From contig OZ025818.1 in assembly GCA_964019425.1 (NCBI GenBank), forward strand, positions 372,001 through 436,000: a DNA stretch of 64,000 nt. Reading direction: 5' to 3'. The position numbers and the translations under genes are program-made. How positions within the stretch are numbered: the first letter of the stretch is position 1; each line of letters opens with the position of its first letter. Below are positions 10,501 through 24,127 of the stretch, piece by piece. Below the pieces are notes generated by a model. It saw nothing but the letters and a program-made list of their open reading frames with translations, had not been told where the DNA came from and did not search any database. Source of the stretch: Flectonema sp. DT1601. Lineage: Eukaryota > Euglenozoa > Diplonemea > Diplonemida > Diplonemidae.

Positions 10501-13500
10501 CAGTTAAGATATCAATGAAGTGACCCAATGAGAAATGATACAGCGGATTCAAATCAGTCAACTGTTGTAACATAAAGTACAGCTTAGAACATCCATCAGA
10601 AACTGCTCTGAATTGTCTTTCAACCTTCTTTATTGTTTCCATCGTTTCGTCCATCTTTTCTAATTTCTCTTTGACGTCGGTTGTTGTCATCTTTAACTTT
10701 TCAAGCTGTTCGATTAAGGCATCGTTTTCTAAGATATTTCCCTTCGCTTTACTAATCTCCTCCAACAGTTGCTGTTCTAAGAGACGTTGCTTTTCAAGGT
10801 ATTCACCCTGGGTTTTGAGCATTTCTGATCTCTGTTCTTCGATTTCAGGTCTTTCCTTTTTCAATATATGATGCAAGCATTGTGACGTCAAGGATCCAGG
10901 AGTAACAGTGAAGTTAGCGAATGTGACCCTACCACATAAATCAGGAGCGAATTGAAATGACGGGTCTCTTGTTGAGAGGAAAATCTTAAATTGTGGTGAT
11001 AAATCAGTGTACTGATCACCGACTCTAACTAATGTTCTACCACCTTGTTTGATAACTTCCTTGTTAAGGATTGGGTTCATCAGAGGATCAATACATTCAA
11101 CATCTTGAACTAAGAGAGGATATCCAAATCGAACTGCCTTGTCAAGTGCCTTTTGTAAACCATCTTCTAAGAAGGATGTTTTTGCTATATTCTGTTCCTT
11201 GTAGTGATGCATTAAGAATGCTACAGCCATTCCATTAGGATCAATCAGAAGAGGATATCTCTGATAACGAGATAAGATAATCGCATTCTCAACGTACAGT
11301 TCATCTGCTGGTAGTCCTCCAGCTTGCCAAGCGAGACGTTCACCTGGTTTTGAAAGGTACTCCTGAAGTGATAAATGTTTCTTAAACGAGATTTTACGAG
11401 CCTTAAGTGATTTCATCCATTTTGGTAGAATGACACTTCTTCTGTGGTGGTCATCAAAGTACCCATTGTAAGCTAAGAAACCACCAGATAACAGGCAGTC
11501 ACCAACAACTGTAGTAATTTGTTTTCCGAAATTATCCTTTTCTTCTTCCCAACGAACTTTTTCTGATGAAAGTGATTTTAGAAGTTTTTCTGAACGTTCA
11601 CATTTAATCTTAATATCCTTCATGCTGAGTTTAATCTTCTCAGCGTCGCTAGTCAGTTGTGAGAATTCTTCTTCCATTCTTTTAACCGATTCTTTACATT
11701 GTGCGATGGTTGCTTGGATTTCTTCAAGTTTTTGTTGATTTTCAACCATACCATTTCTAAGCTCATCGATAATATTCGTCAAAGGCTTAATCTCTCTCAG
11801 TTTAGTAGCGTACATCAACTGAGCTGTACTCCAGTCGTAGAGAGGACCTGCGGCTTTACTCGCTCGGTATGCTGCTTGATTGTCTTTGAAGTCACCAGTT
11901 AGGTATTTTCCGACTTCAGATTCAGCTCTGTCAGTAATCTTGTTGCTGTTAAAGGCGATTAGATTTTTTAAGAATTGCCCGTCGTTCATTAGAGATTGAA
12001 TTGATTTCCAATCCTTACTCTTATGACCAAGTAGAGTAACAACCATTTCCATAACTCGTCGAACCTTCTCTGGAGGATTATTAAAAACTCTGATTTCTCT
12101 GAGCGCTGATTCTGGTAACGCGCCGACAGCCTTCTTTGCTGCTTCCAGAACAGGTTCGGCTTCTGAAAGTTGGACCTGTGCAGTTGCAGTTTTTTCTTCA
12201 ATTATTGTCGTTTCCTCTGTTAGTCTCTTCTGAAGTTCTGCTGCCTTGTCTTGTTCAGTACTAGTCTTCACCTGATCAATCTTCAGCTGTTCCATTGCTC
12301 GGTGTTGGTTTTGTTGAACTTCTTGTAAATGTTTTTCCTTCTTTTCAAGTTCTTGTTTTAATTTATTAACTTCTGCTGTTGTTTGATGTAGTTTTGTGAT
12401 ACCAGTATTTAAATGCATCTGTTGGTCAAGTACCTGTTCACGTTTTTCTTTATATAAAGACTTGAACTGCCTGATAAAATCGAGGTAGTGACGAGGAGTG
12501 ATAAATGTTCCTCTTCCAGCACCCTTTCGTTTTAACTTGGTGTTGATGTTGTTAATGTGGTGATGCATCTTAACAATTCCAGAAACGAGAGCACCCTGCG
12601 CGTCGTCGATGGTTTTGAATGCTGGACTTTGAGCATCTTGTGACTCCATGAGATCAAGTTGAGATGTGTACTCCGAAGCGACCTGTTCAAGAGCAGCGTC
12701 ACTCCATTCACCGAACCAATCAATTGTACATCTGTTGAATAGCGCAGGTGATGTTTGACATCTATTATGAAAGTCTGGTGAGTTCGGATTCATTGTAAAT
12801 ATAACATGGAGGTTTAACTTCACTTGAGAAACAAACCATTTGTACATTTGATGTTCATCGCTGGTGTCAACAACCTTCGCTCCCGGCTGTGAATTAATCC
12901 CTTCTCTTGCTTGTTGCATTAGTTGTTCTTCTTGACCTTCGAATAGACCAGGAACTTCTCCTGATGCTAGGAGAGCGTTCATGTATTCTAAGAAACCTGA
13001 TCCCATAACATTCGATTCATCAAAGATGAAGCAGATTCGTTCTCCTTTACAACCTGCTCGTTTTAAAACTGTTCTGAGATCTTCTTCGAAGTCACTGATT
13101 GTATACTTTCTGTGTGCCTTTATCTGGAATATACTCATACCAGAATGCCATGCAACAAACTTTGATAGAACTGTCTTACCAGCACCTGCTACACCAACAA
13201 GAAGCATGTGTCCAAGTGGTTGACGGATAATTCTGTCGATTCTCAAAATATGATCTAACACGGAATCGAACACGACGAGTTGAACATCCATTTCTTCTTC
13301 AGCAAAAACTTTTAATTTACCTTGCATGTGACTGCGGAGATCTTCAACGTTGTTGGTGGTGTATTCCTTTGACAAAAACGTTGAGTATAAGATCGGTCTA
13401 GTGAGGGCTACCTGACTATCCATATCAGGGAAATGATCGCGGAAAGATTCATCTATATGATCGTCAGTCCATGCCTTTTCATCATCGCGTAAGAGACGAT

Positions 13501-16500
13501 CTCTGAATAATCGAAGACCCTCGTGAACAGCAAGTCTAATAAGTTCATTACACTTTAAAGCTTGTTTCATTGGATAGGTTAACGATTCGATACCCTCATG
13601 AACAGCTGTAGTCCATCTCGATAACTCTCTAGGAGAGTATACGTAATGAGCTTCTATCTCTGGAGTGAATCTCTTTTGTGATGCTTGGTAGAATTGAACC
13701 ATTGCTCTGGCAAGTTGATCTCCAAAATGTTTCAATTGTTGAATTGGTCTTAAGAATGCTCTGCAGAAGTTTCCATAAATCAATTCAAGAGATGGTTTTG
13801 TTGGGAAATCAACAAACAGAAGAGGTGCCCAACGCAAGAATCGGTGACTTAGTGGAACACGACCAGCATCTGTCGGAGGGTTGCATGCTCCTGCGAATTG
13901 AATTCTTTCAAGTGTGAACCAAGTCATTTCACCATTACTATCAGGTTTATAGAATCCACCTCTTTCCATAAGTTGACGGAGTAGGGATATGACTCTTTGT
14001 GTTCCGTAAGTATCAGTTGCTGGTAAGTTACACTCATCACAGAATACGACAATCCATTTACCAGGAGTAGCAGGTCTAAGGATTCTTGTTCCCTTATCAA
14101 GACTAAAAGCAGTAGTCTCAAATACCTTCAGAATCATATCAGGAGTTGAACCAGATGAAAAGTTTAAGAAGACTGGTTCATAATCTGGTGCACTTCTTAA
14201 CACAGATGTCAGTGTCATCGTCTTACCTGATCCAGGAGGACCACAGAACATCATTGGACGATGAGCTAATAACCAAGACAGTACTACTTCTTCATGTCTG
14301 ACAGTATCAACTGTTGCGACAATAGCATCGCTGGTTCCGAACTTCTTGACGTCGATGTCGACGGGTTGGATTTGAGAATCCCAACTTTCCCATTCAGCAT
14401 CGTGAACTGTTACATTATACTCTAAGAATTCACCAGGTGGAACGTGTCCAGAGAGGCCACACTCCTTCGCAATTTGAGATAATATCTTACAGAACTCAAG
14501 TCTCTTTATTAAATTACAAGCTCCACCAAATGCCCATGCGATTGACATCAAAAGTCTACGAAGGGCGTACTTCTCTAATACTTCAGGTAGGAGACCAAAT
14601 TCTGGATTGGTGTTGTTTTCGAAAATATCGTGAAGACCTTTGTTCACAAGTGAGAACAATCCACCCAAGTATTGGTGTGTGTCCCATTCCATTATAGTAT
14701 GTTCACGAAGTAATTCTTCAGCTGCTTTAATTGATCTATGAACGAGAGCTTCCGCTTCAAAATGGGGTTTGAGGACTTTGACGAATGAGCGATGCATTTC
14801 GAGATCACCTCCAACATCATCATCATTATTAGTTAGGGATGCTTGATGTCTCTTTGTTGATACGAGTGGTTCGTATGGTTTGGTTAAGTTATCAAGTGTT
14901 TTATTATTTAAAGAATGGATGTAGTGATGAAGTGTCATTGGAACAGTACAAACATCTTCACTAAACCAAACCATACCACATCTAGAAACAGTCGCTAGAG
15001 TGGCATACTTTAAATCTTGAACTTCAAACATGACTCTCACATTGTGTGGGAGTGTTAGTCTCTCACCGTTTGGTAAGGTGAGAAGACGGTTATCATCGAG
15101 AAGAGCATTTAAATTCTCAACCCATTCTGGATCGACGTCACCATCGAATATAATCCAGTGGATCTTTTTATGTTCTTCTTCAGTGTTGTTGTCGACAATC
15201 TTTCTTAACGTTGCTGTGAAGATACCATCAGTCCATTCTCTCGTCGTTGATTCTAAGTTACCGTAAAGCTCTGCTTTAGATAATGCTTTTGGATCAATGA
15301 CGTGAGCTACACCTTCACATCCTTGCATTCTTGATAATGCGATTAAGAGAGTTGACCAAGCCATAGTCTTACCAGAACATGATGGACCAACAAGCATCAA
15401 TCCATGATGAATATTTTGAATTTGATATAGTTGTAATACTTTTTGAAGCCAAAGACCGTTTGTAGTTCCAACCAAGTGAGTTTCTTTACAAACATCCTTC
15501 AGAGTTTCAATCAATTTCTCTAAACCAGCTTCTTCTAGAGTAAGTCCAGGGAACACATCACTTGTTAAAGAATAGAACAAATCAATGTCAGCCGCTACTA
15601 ACTTTGGTTCGATTGTTTTTGTTGTACTCTTCAGTAAGATGTAGTGTTCTTCTTCTGGAGTGAGGGCTTGAGTTCCCTTTTCGTCACGTTTCATGTTTCC
15701 GGCATTAACGAGTGTTGACTTTAATGCACGAAGACCAAAGTCATAATGTCCCTGAGGGGATAGTTGATCCTTACACAACTGGAACAGTGGAACAATCTTC
15801 TTCGCGAGAAGCTCTGCTTCTTGGAATCCCTGAGAAAACAACATAACTTCAGCGATGATCTCTCTATCTGGTGCAGACATACTCACACTTCTGAAAAGTT
15901 GCTTTAAGTTGTCTGGTAATTCAGATCTACCTGCGTAGCCAGGGTTCATTGTAATGAAGATTCCAACATTCCTATGCATTGGAACATCACGATCAAGGAG
16001 ATGAATAGTATCTTGTTTAATACTCAGTCCTTCTTGGATTATTTGAATTTGTTGTGAAACAGCAGATAGAATACGTTCTTCAAGTCTGTTAAATTCATCG
16101 AAGCATCCCCAAGCTCCGACCTGACAGAGACCAACAAAGATACGTCCCATGGCCTTGAAGTCAAAGGCTTCATCACAGCAGAAGACTAAGACGAAACGAG
16201 CCAGAAGGACTCCTAAGGCTTTGACAGTTTCGGTCTTACCAGTTCCGGCAGGACCGGATGGCGCTCCACCCATTTTAGTGTGCAATGCTTGAGTCAGTGT
16301 TAGGTAACACTTATCAGTCAATGGTGTTTGAACTAATCTCTCACCAACACCAAGATATTCATAGCTGTATAGTAGTTCTGCATTAGCTAGTTCAGCGATA
16401 GCCAATCCATTTCTTAAGTAGAACCTCATGTGAACTAACCAATCAAAGTCATCAATTGAAGAGCATCCCTTGGCTGCTAATCTTCCAGTAGCGTCTCTTT

Positions 16501-19500
16501 GATAGACGAGAGAAGTAATTAAATGTTCGATCTTCTTTCGTTTGATTGGATCACCACCAGCACTGAGAACCATACGAGCGAGTGCCGACAAGATTTCGAT
16601 ACACTTTGAGCGAACAGAGTCAAGACCTGCCTTACCCTTGTTATTGCGAAGCTGTTCTTCTACCAGTCGCGTCCATTCTGCAGAGATTGCTACTTCTAAA
16701 ATCTGTGAAGGATGAGACATTACCCACTTGGTGAGAGTTTCATCATTGATTTGAGGTGTCAACTTTGAAATATTTTGAGCTGCTGCTGCGGCTTCCTTCT
16801 GAAGCACCGCGTGCATTTCTGTTTCTATCCCCTTCAACCAATCGTTTACAGCTGGAGTCTGTGCTAAATCAACTGGTTTATTGAACTGGACAATCTCATT
16901 TTCAAAACTTTTCATAGCTCTGATCTTTGGCATGCTCTCACTGACATCAACATCGAGTAAGGTGATTCCAGCAAACATCTTCTTGCAGTGTTTTTGAACT
17001 GCAGTTGGTTCCTTCGAATGACCAATGATCTCAAGAAGATCCTCGTCACCAACGAAGTAGAATCGAGGAAACTCTTTACGTTGTGTTTCGAGATAGTCTC
17101 CGAGAGCTTTTTGAATACTAGTCAAAGTCTTTAATAGACCTTCTAACTTTTCGGTTACCCCAGGAATTGAGAATGCTCCAAGTATGAACGGATTCCGATT
17201 TACCTTTACAGTAAGTTGCTGAAATTCGGTGTCAATTCTGGCAAAAGCTTGTGTTTGAGTTGGTAGCTGTCTTTTAATGTCTTGGTTTCCAGTGAAAATT
17301 CCTTCCAAGTCTCCCCATTTACGTTGGACGTTGAACCAGAATCCATCAGGGACCCCAAATAGTTTTTTAATTTTACTTAATTTGTCTTCCCAGTTGGTTC
17401 CTTCCTCTTCGAATGCTTTAAAATATTGGGACATCTTCATCGATTGCAAACTGTTGATATGTTCAGATAGTTTATCAGAGATAGTATCCCATCCCTTGAT
17501 TAGGTAACACTTTTTCTTGTAGTGGACGGTGTCAAGTTCAAGTTCCTGCCAATACTTTTTGACGTCAGCTAAGAATACTTCCAAAGCCATCTCACCCTGA
17601 GCTTGACTAATAACGTGTTGAAATGCTGATTGGTATTTCAATAAATCACAATCCCAAACTTTTCCAAGTGTTAAGATGTTTGAATTTTCAAAACCATCCG
17701 CGTGGACCAGTTGAACAATCTGAGCCCAATGACGATCTTTGATACTGTCACTACAGAGGTTAGCAATAGTTGGATTGACCTTAATAAGAGCATCGATTCT
17801 ACGTTCAAGATCAGAGTAGGCAGTGTAGGTTCGCATGTTACTTGGAAAGTTACGAAGTTTTGCTTCAAGTTCACGTAGCTGACCTGATATTCTTCGAGGA
17901 TTAATCTCTTTCCATTTCTGATCACCCATTTGAGATATTTCTGTATAGATTCCATCAAGCTTATCCCATACATCTTTGAGTGCCTGAATATCCTCTACTA
18001 AGGCATTCATCTTACCAATATCACGGACGTCCATGTCTAAAGCTTCCTTGGCTTGGCAGATCATTTTAAAGTTGTCCATCAGGTTGGTTGCTTTTCCTTC
18101 GAATATTGTAATGACGTTAATTGATTCTCCCGGTTTAGCTCCCTTGACAGGTTTTTGTTCATTCCAATCTTTCTTCAGTTCTTGGAAGCTGAGATCACAA
18201 GACTGATCTTCTTCCAAAACGTATTTCTGTAATTTATCTTTTCTGGATTCAACTTCTCTGTTGCGAGATTCGAAGGCAGCGTTGAAGGCGTCCCATTCAC
18301 CCTTGAGACGTTCCATCCAGAGCCAGTTTTGTGGGAATTGATTGGCGTGGATTTGTTTTCTCAAAGTCTTCTCACCCTGACCAAGTAGTTTAATGTCTCT
18401 CTCCCAACTTGGAAGTTTTTTACGAATGTCAGGAATTCTAGTTAAGAACTTTATCATGTTGTGACTCTGAGCTGCGAAATCCATCTTTTCAAGTTCCAAA
18501 CGTTCCTCGTGGACGTTGTCATAAAATGTTTTCATTTTACTTCCGAGAAGGACCATAAATTTCTCCAAAAGTTTTCTATTCGTTTCATCATACTTCTTTG
18601 AAACCTTTTCTTGAACATTCTGATAACAAACAACTATTGCTCCAAATGACTTAGCAGTTTCACTACTGTCAGTCATATTCTTACTCTGTTTGATGTCACC
18701 CAACAGTGAGAGCCAACGAGATAGCTCTTCTCCGCAAAGGACGACAATTCGATCGAGTTCCATCTCCCAAAGAGCTTGGAATTTGACCCAATCTTCAAAG
18801 TACTTGTGAGCATCTTCACAACGTTTATCAATAGAACCGAATGAGGCGTAAACAATACCCGGATCAACCTTTTCTAGAACTGATGCGTAAGTAACATCAG
18901 GTGGGATTGTAATGGTTCCTTCATCAAGTTCTCCAAAACATTCGTCGTAACGAGCAGCTTGGAGTTTTGGAAGGTAAAGAATCCATGAAAGAACTTTTTG
19001 TAATCTCGCAGTCCATTCTTGACGAGCTGAATCGATTGAAGGATCCAACACCATCACTCTGTTGTGAATCTTAATCTTTACTCCAACTGGTGACATGTTG
19101 AAGTGCGCGCGTTTTTTCTTCTTTTTACTACTTTCTTGGTGATCCTCATCAGTGGTCTCTTCGCTATCACCCAACCGGATGAAATCATGAGTCCAATGAC
19201 GAAGTATATCAGTAAGCCTTGTCGCTAGAATCTTTTCTATCTTAACATCAAGAGTCTGAACCCACTGTGTCATGTTGCTATATTTGTCTAAATTCATATC
19301 ATCCAAAGCCTTCTGTGCATCATCAAAAGCCTTTTTAAAGGCTTCTGGTGTTGGATCACATTTCTCTAATGTGTCTACAGCAGTATCAATAAGTTCAATC
19401 TTTTTATTTAAAGTTGTGAGTCGCCTTCTGAATGTCATAACCACTTCGTGTAGAGCTTTGGCATATTTTGAAACTTTATTAAGTTGAAGTTCGTCTTCCC

Positions 19501-22342
19501 ACTTTAATCTAAGTCCGAGGTTTAATTGGTGGTAAGCTGCGCCTGTTTCCTTAGTTAGCAGCAATGATTTTCCCTCATCAACGGTTCTGATGTCTTTTTG
19601 AAATTGCTTTGCGCTTTCACACAGTGCCATGGCGTATGGGTAAACGTCTTGTGCTGCTACAGATGTCTCAGCTATTTCAAAGTCAACATTTCTCATGTAA
19701 TTTAACCATCTCATTGCATCAACTTCTTTAATAAGTCCTATGATTCCAGAGTTAAAGTTCACTACTAGCGATTCGTCTGAAGATGATCCATTCTGTTGGA
19801 CAAGGAAGATTGGTCCTTGGATTTCAACTCTTTGTTTTGAACGACCTGCTGCACCAGCATCATCATCTGGTGTCTTGTCGATAAATACAAAGATCCCCCA
19901 GTCTTTGCGGATGTGGTTTTTCATTTGTTCATTCCAAGTCTTCATGAGTCTGTTGATGTTTTCGTGAATCTTTTGACGAAACACTTCTCCTTCACGACGA
20001 AGATGAGATCCTTCCATGTGACGAGCTGCGACACCAATCTCCTGAAGTAATGATTTTATAGCATCGAAGGTTCCGTCTACACGAAGTTGCTTTTCCATCT
20101 TTCCTAAAGAGTCGAGACCTTCAGTTGCTAAGGCCTGCCAGTCTTTTTGACAATCAGGAAATACAACTTCTAGAAATGCGAGTGCGATTGCTGTTCCAAT
20201 CACACGAAGTTCTAGTTCTCTAACATGAGCTTGAGGAGGTGATTCGTTGTATCTTGACCAGGCTGTTATCAAACTATCGCGAGCTTTCTTCTCAAGAATG
20301 TCGTGTTGTTTAACTCCTACGAATTCTGATAGTTGTTCGTCTAGTGTCCAGTAGCCGCTGATTTGAGTACCGTCTCCTTTCTTTCTCATACTTTTTAATC
20401 TATCCCATCCTCTTCCATAAACATCTTCAACTCGTTTCATTGATGTTTGGAGTTGTCTTTCGATACCTTTCGCCCAAATGATATTCGAACTGACTTTCGG
20501 AAGATCTCTTATTCTCGACATGTTGCGAGCTTCAGAATTTTCGTACTTCGCAGTAAACTTATCTTTTAAGGCATCCATATCTTGTTTAACCTTCTGAATA
20601 AGGGTTGCTTGGTATTGTTGAATAGCGGATCTGATCTTTGGTCTGTTCGATGTGAGGGGATTGAACTTGGAGAAGACTCGAAACATTTCAATTGCGGTCT
20701 CAGCGGCGTTTAATCTATCACGAAGTTTGTTTGTGATGTGTTGTTCTACTTTATCAACACGTTCTTCATAGGCTTTGTGAGCACGTTCCCAAATAATTTG
20801 ACCATCGTCAGTTACGTCTAATAATCTGTTACCGATAGCCTTCTTTACTCCATCAAATGCCCGTTGCATTTCTTCAAGAGCGTCAAGGCCTGTTAGACCA
20901 GTTCCGTCTGAAGGCATGACTTCTTTAAGGACTTGAACAAACTTTTGATATCCTCTTCTGAAGATAAAAACCTGTTCAACTCTCTGCTTTAGAGGAAGAT
21001 GCTCCATCTGAACTCTTTCAGGGATGTGTTTTACAAATGAGTTTGGCTGCTTTCTAGCAGCTTGTTTCGCACTTTCAGAAAACCTTCTATAGTTCGTCGT
21101 CCACTCACTAAACAATGTCGTACAACCTCTTGTCTCTGTACTAAATACTTCAAAGTCCATGTCCAGTAGACCAGTACTTAGAATCTTAAGTAATTGTTTA
21201 TTGAAGTCACGAGTAACAGCGTCGACAAGATTCATAATTCGAGGAATTGGAAAAGTCATTTGAGTCTTCAAGTGTTTATTTAAATATTCAAAAAGAGTTC
21301 CAACAGCATTTTGAAGCTGATCAATGCTGTGAGCTTGATGAAGTTGTCCTAATGGAAACTCTGAAAGAAGAGCAGCATGTTCTTTAACGGCTTTCATACT
21401 GTTATGAAGACCACTGTCGTGTTCAAGACCTGTGACGCCCTGAATAAATATTCTTGAAGATCTCTTTAGGATGTCTAATTGAACTAACCATCCTTTGCAG
21501 TTTAATTGTCTTTTTAAGTCGTCAAGGGAATCTTTAAGGTCAATCCAAAATTTTACTTCTTCACGAGCGTTTGCCAATACGGATGTTTTTCTTTTGTTTT
21601 CCATCTCCACAACAGATTTTATGTCCTTCACACACTGTTGAAACTGTCTGTATACAGCTGCAATGAACTCACCGTCCCAGGTTTTGTCCGCACCGATTTG
21701 ACAGTCGACTGCAATCTTATCGGTGAGTTGTGCTGGTGGGAGTTCGTTGAATTGTTTGCATTTAACTTTAACTGCCTCATGGACGTATTTGTCAAGATCT
21801 ACACGTGGGATTTTCATAGCAGATTGATCGGATAAGTTTATAAGTAGTTCCTCAACTGATTGCATGATTTGTCCTTTTTCACGACGTTCACTCGGTTTTG
21901 ATTCGACTGAGGCGGACATCAGAGGCTCAAATGTCGATTGCAACATTCGTAAAAAAGGATCAAAAGGAGAACCAGCAGGCATTACAGTTACTGCTGTTTG
22001 CTTAGAAACTGAAATCGAGTCGTCCAACTGCTGATCAGTATTACTTTTAACTAAAGCTATAACAGAATTAGTTGTGGTATCAACATTGCGAGGGTCTCCT
22101 GCAAGTTTCCACTTGTTCGCTTCACCAGAATAAAACAAGAACAACGCATCTGTTGAACCCTGTTCAGACAAGAATTTCTCCGCTGCTCCCTCCGAACCAT
22201 CTTTTGAGTCATCAGCAATTGCTGCTATGGTATCTTTTTCGGGTACACCACATATCACCAAGGCAATCCCCTTTAAATGTGCTGTCAATTTGTCAACAGA
22301 AAGGGGGGTGACAGGGGGACTAGGACCCTCCGTTTGCGACAT
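7586..22342 (-). CDS. DYNC1H1: Cytoplasmic dynein 1 heavy chain
   Basis: Minus-end motor ATPase on microtubules. Six exons give about 4802 aa: 9869-22342, 9592-9801, 9460-9518, 8538-9390, 8393-8468, 7586-8322. All junctions keep the frame (for example SNP|KFRVFLTSE). The N-terminal tail covers about residues 1-1950. Walker A motifs: AAA1 GPAGTGKTE (about 2030), AAA2 GPSCSGKT (about 2320), AAA3 GPPGSGKT (about 2705), AAA4 GVAGAGKT (about 3055). The stalk coiled coils with the microtubule-binding tip lie near 3300-3650, then AAA5-6 and the C-terminal domain. The AAA1 Walker B block GAWGCFDEFNRLEERILSAV and FITMNPGYAGRS are typical of the cytoplasmic class, not axonemal arms. The first exon is 12.5 kb and the introns lie only in the last 15 percent. 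An AAACAG acceptor near 22395 precedes the ATG. Confidence 0.96.
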
Positions 22343-22769
22343 TTTATTATACGAAAACTCGTATTGTAGTTTTGTGAAGTGTCAATCAAATATTCTGTTT
22401 AAAAAAAATTAAAAAAAAATGATATTAAAATAAACACCACACCCGTCAACAAACTACAAGGAAATCTACAGAAAGACAGTCAAATTGAAATAAAACGTCA
22501 AAAAGTTCCTTTCTTTGAAATTACCTTTTTTATTAAAAGGTTACAAAGTGGAGGGAGTGTTTTGTTTTATTATTATTATTATTATTATATTTTTATTTTT
22601 CGAACTTTAAACAGATTTTTGATGCAAGACATTTTAGTCAACTGAACTAAAGCAGATATATTGCTCATAGAAGTTAGATTATGAGTTTTTTTAAGTTGCT
22701 TTTACAGTGTTGTGGTTGAAAGATTTTCTTACACAGCTTTGTGTAGCTCAAAGCAGTGAAACATGTTTC
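22343..22769. other. Intergenic
   Basis: 427 bp. Contains the probable dynein leader acceptor near 22395-22397 and an (ATT)n microsatellite at about 22569-22590. No gene seen. Confidence 0.5.
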
Positions 22770-23830
22770 TCACTTTGGAGCCAGCTTTGATTTTTTCTTC
22801 GGTTGTAAGATCTTCACTGTCGTAGGCTTTCCACTGGCTGGTACCTGTTTAGTTTTTTTTAGACATTTTTTTTTTTTTTTAAAATATGCTATAAACATAC
22901 CTTGTTGGCAGTGGTAGTGGGTGTGCTAGTAGTCACAACGTTGTGAGTACCGACAGTGGCATCTTTCGCAGAAGCGATAATCTCATCACGTTCTTCTGTT
23001 TGAATTGAACAGTCTTCAAGAAGCTCACGAGTACATTGAATCCGATCATTGTTATCAGTTGGATTGCACAGGAAGATGTCGAGCGCTTGTTGACAAGCAG
23101 TTTTCGCGAGATCCATCTTAAAGGCGTATCTATAAGCCATGGCCTGACATGATAAAGCAATACCAATAGATGCGTCACCAGATGGTTTCGTTGATTGCAG
23201 GAGTTCGACTGCTTTGCTGTACTCATCTGCAGCTGCATCAAAATTTGCCATTTCATGAAGTACCTCACCAAGTGAGTTGTGAGTCTCAACTAACATTGGC
23301 GTGTTATTTTCCAATTGGAACGCCGTTCTCGCTGTTGATAATATTCCATACGCAAGTTCAAGTCCGTCGCAGTCTTGTTGGTCGTCGGGATTTTCGTTGG
23401 TAGCGTCAGCGGCTTTAGCCTTTTGAACTAAGTTAGAATCCGGATTAAATAAATTATCTTTTGACTGATGTTCTCTTAACAAACAGAGGCCGTACCTGAG
23501 GTATGTCGGAGCTAGTTTAGGACTTGTTTCACTGTTTAGTGATGATAAGACATTTAGAGAGAGAGAAAATAATTTGATTGCTTCCTCATATTCACCATTT
23601 CTTACCAAAGCCAGTCCTTCTTCTGATGCCTGTAGTGCGGTAGGCTCGTCAACTATGCCGCAGTCGTCACTTTCTTCTTCGCTTTCTTCGTCTTCTTCTG
23701 CTTCCTCATCTTCTAACTCTACATCGTCCTGCTTTCTTTTTTCGAGTTGTCTTTGTTCTTGTTCGCTCTTTTCTTTCTCAACATCTTTTACAACGACCGT
23801 CTTTCTGGGAGCTGCAGTTGGTCTCGGCAT
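22770..23830 (-). CDS. NASP: NASP/SHNi-TPR family histone chaperone
   Basis: Two exons (22901-23830, 22770-22844) give 334 aa. Residues 1-60 are basic then strongly acidic (EDEEAEEDEESEEESDD). Residues about 65-250 contain TPR-like helices: SEEGLALVRNGEYEEAIKLF, LAPTYLRYGLCLL, and ETHNSLGEVLHEMANFDAAA. This interrupted TPR arrangement matches NASP/Hif1/Sim3, which hold H3-H4 in the nucleus. The second exon adds a Lys-rich tail (VKILQPKKKSKLAPK) that looks like a nuclear localisation signal. The intron starts GTATGT and ends ACTAAACAG. Family confidence is good; orthology to a particular member is not tested. Confidence 0.8.
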
Positions 23831-24127
23831 AGTTATTGTCTGAATGGTAAGAAGAAAGTAATTGTATTCATTAATTATTATTCGTCAAGTGATGTTCTCA
23901 CTGCCTTGCTGTCATTGGTGTTGGTGTGCTGTGAGAGTGAATAGAAGTGACTTGAGGGAATCTACTGTGAGCCGATGGAATTGACAAACCTATCTTTTGC
24001 TTGCCTTCTTTTTTTCCCCTTTTTCCCCTTCCCACACTACGGGATAATGAAAGAAAATAAAAGACACAAATGCAAAAGCATAACGAATCAGAAGGGTAGC
24101 CCTACCACACTAACTGGACATGGCTAC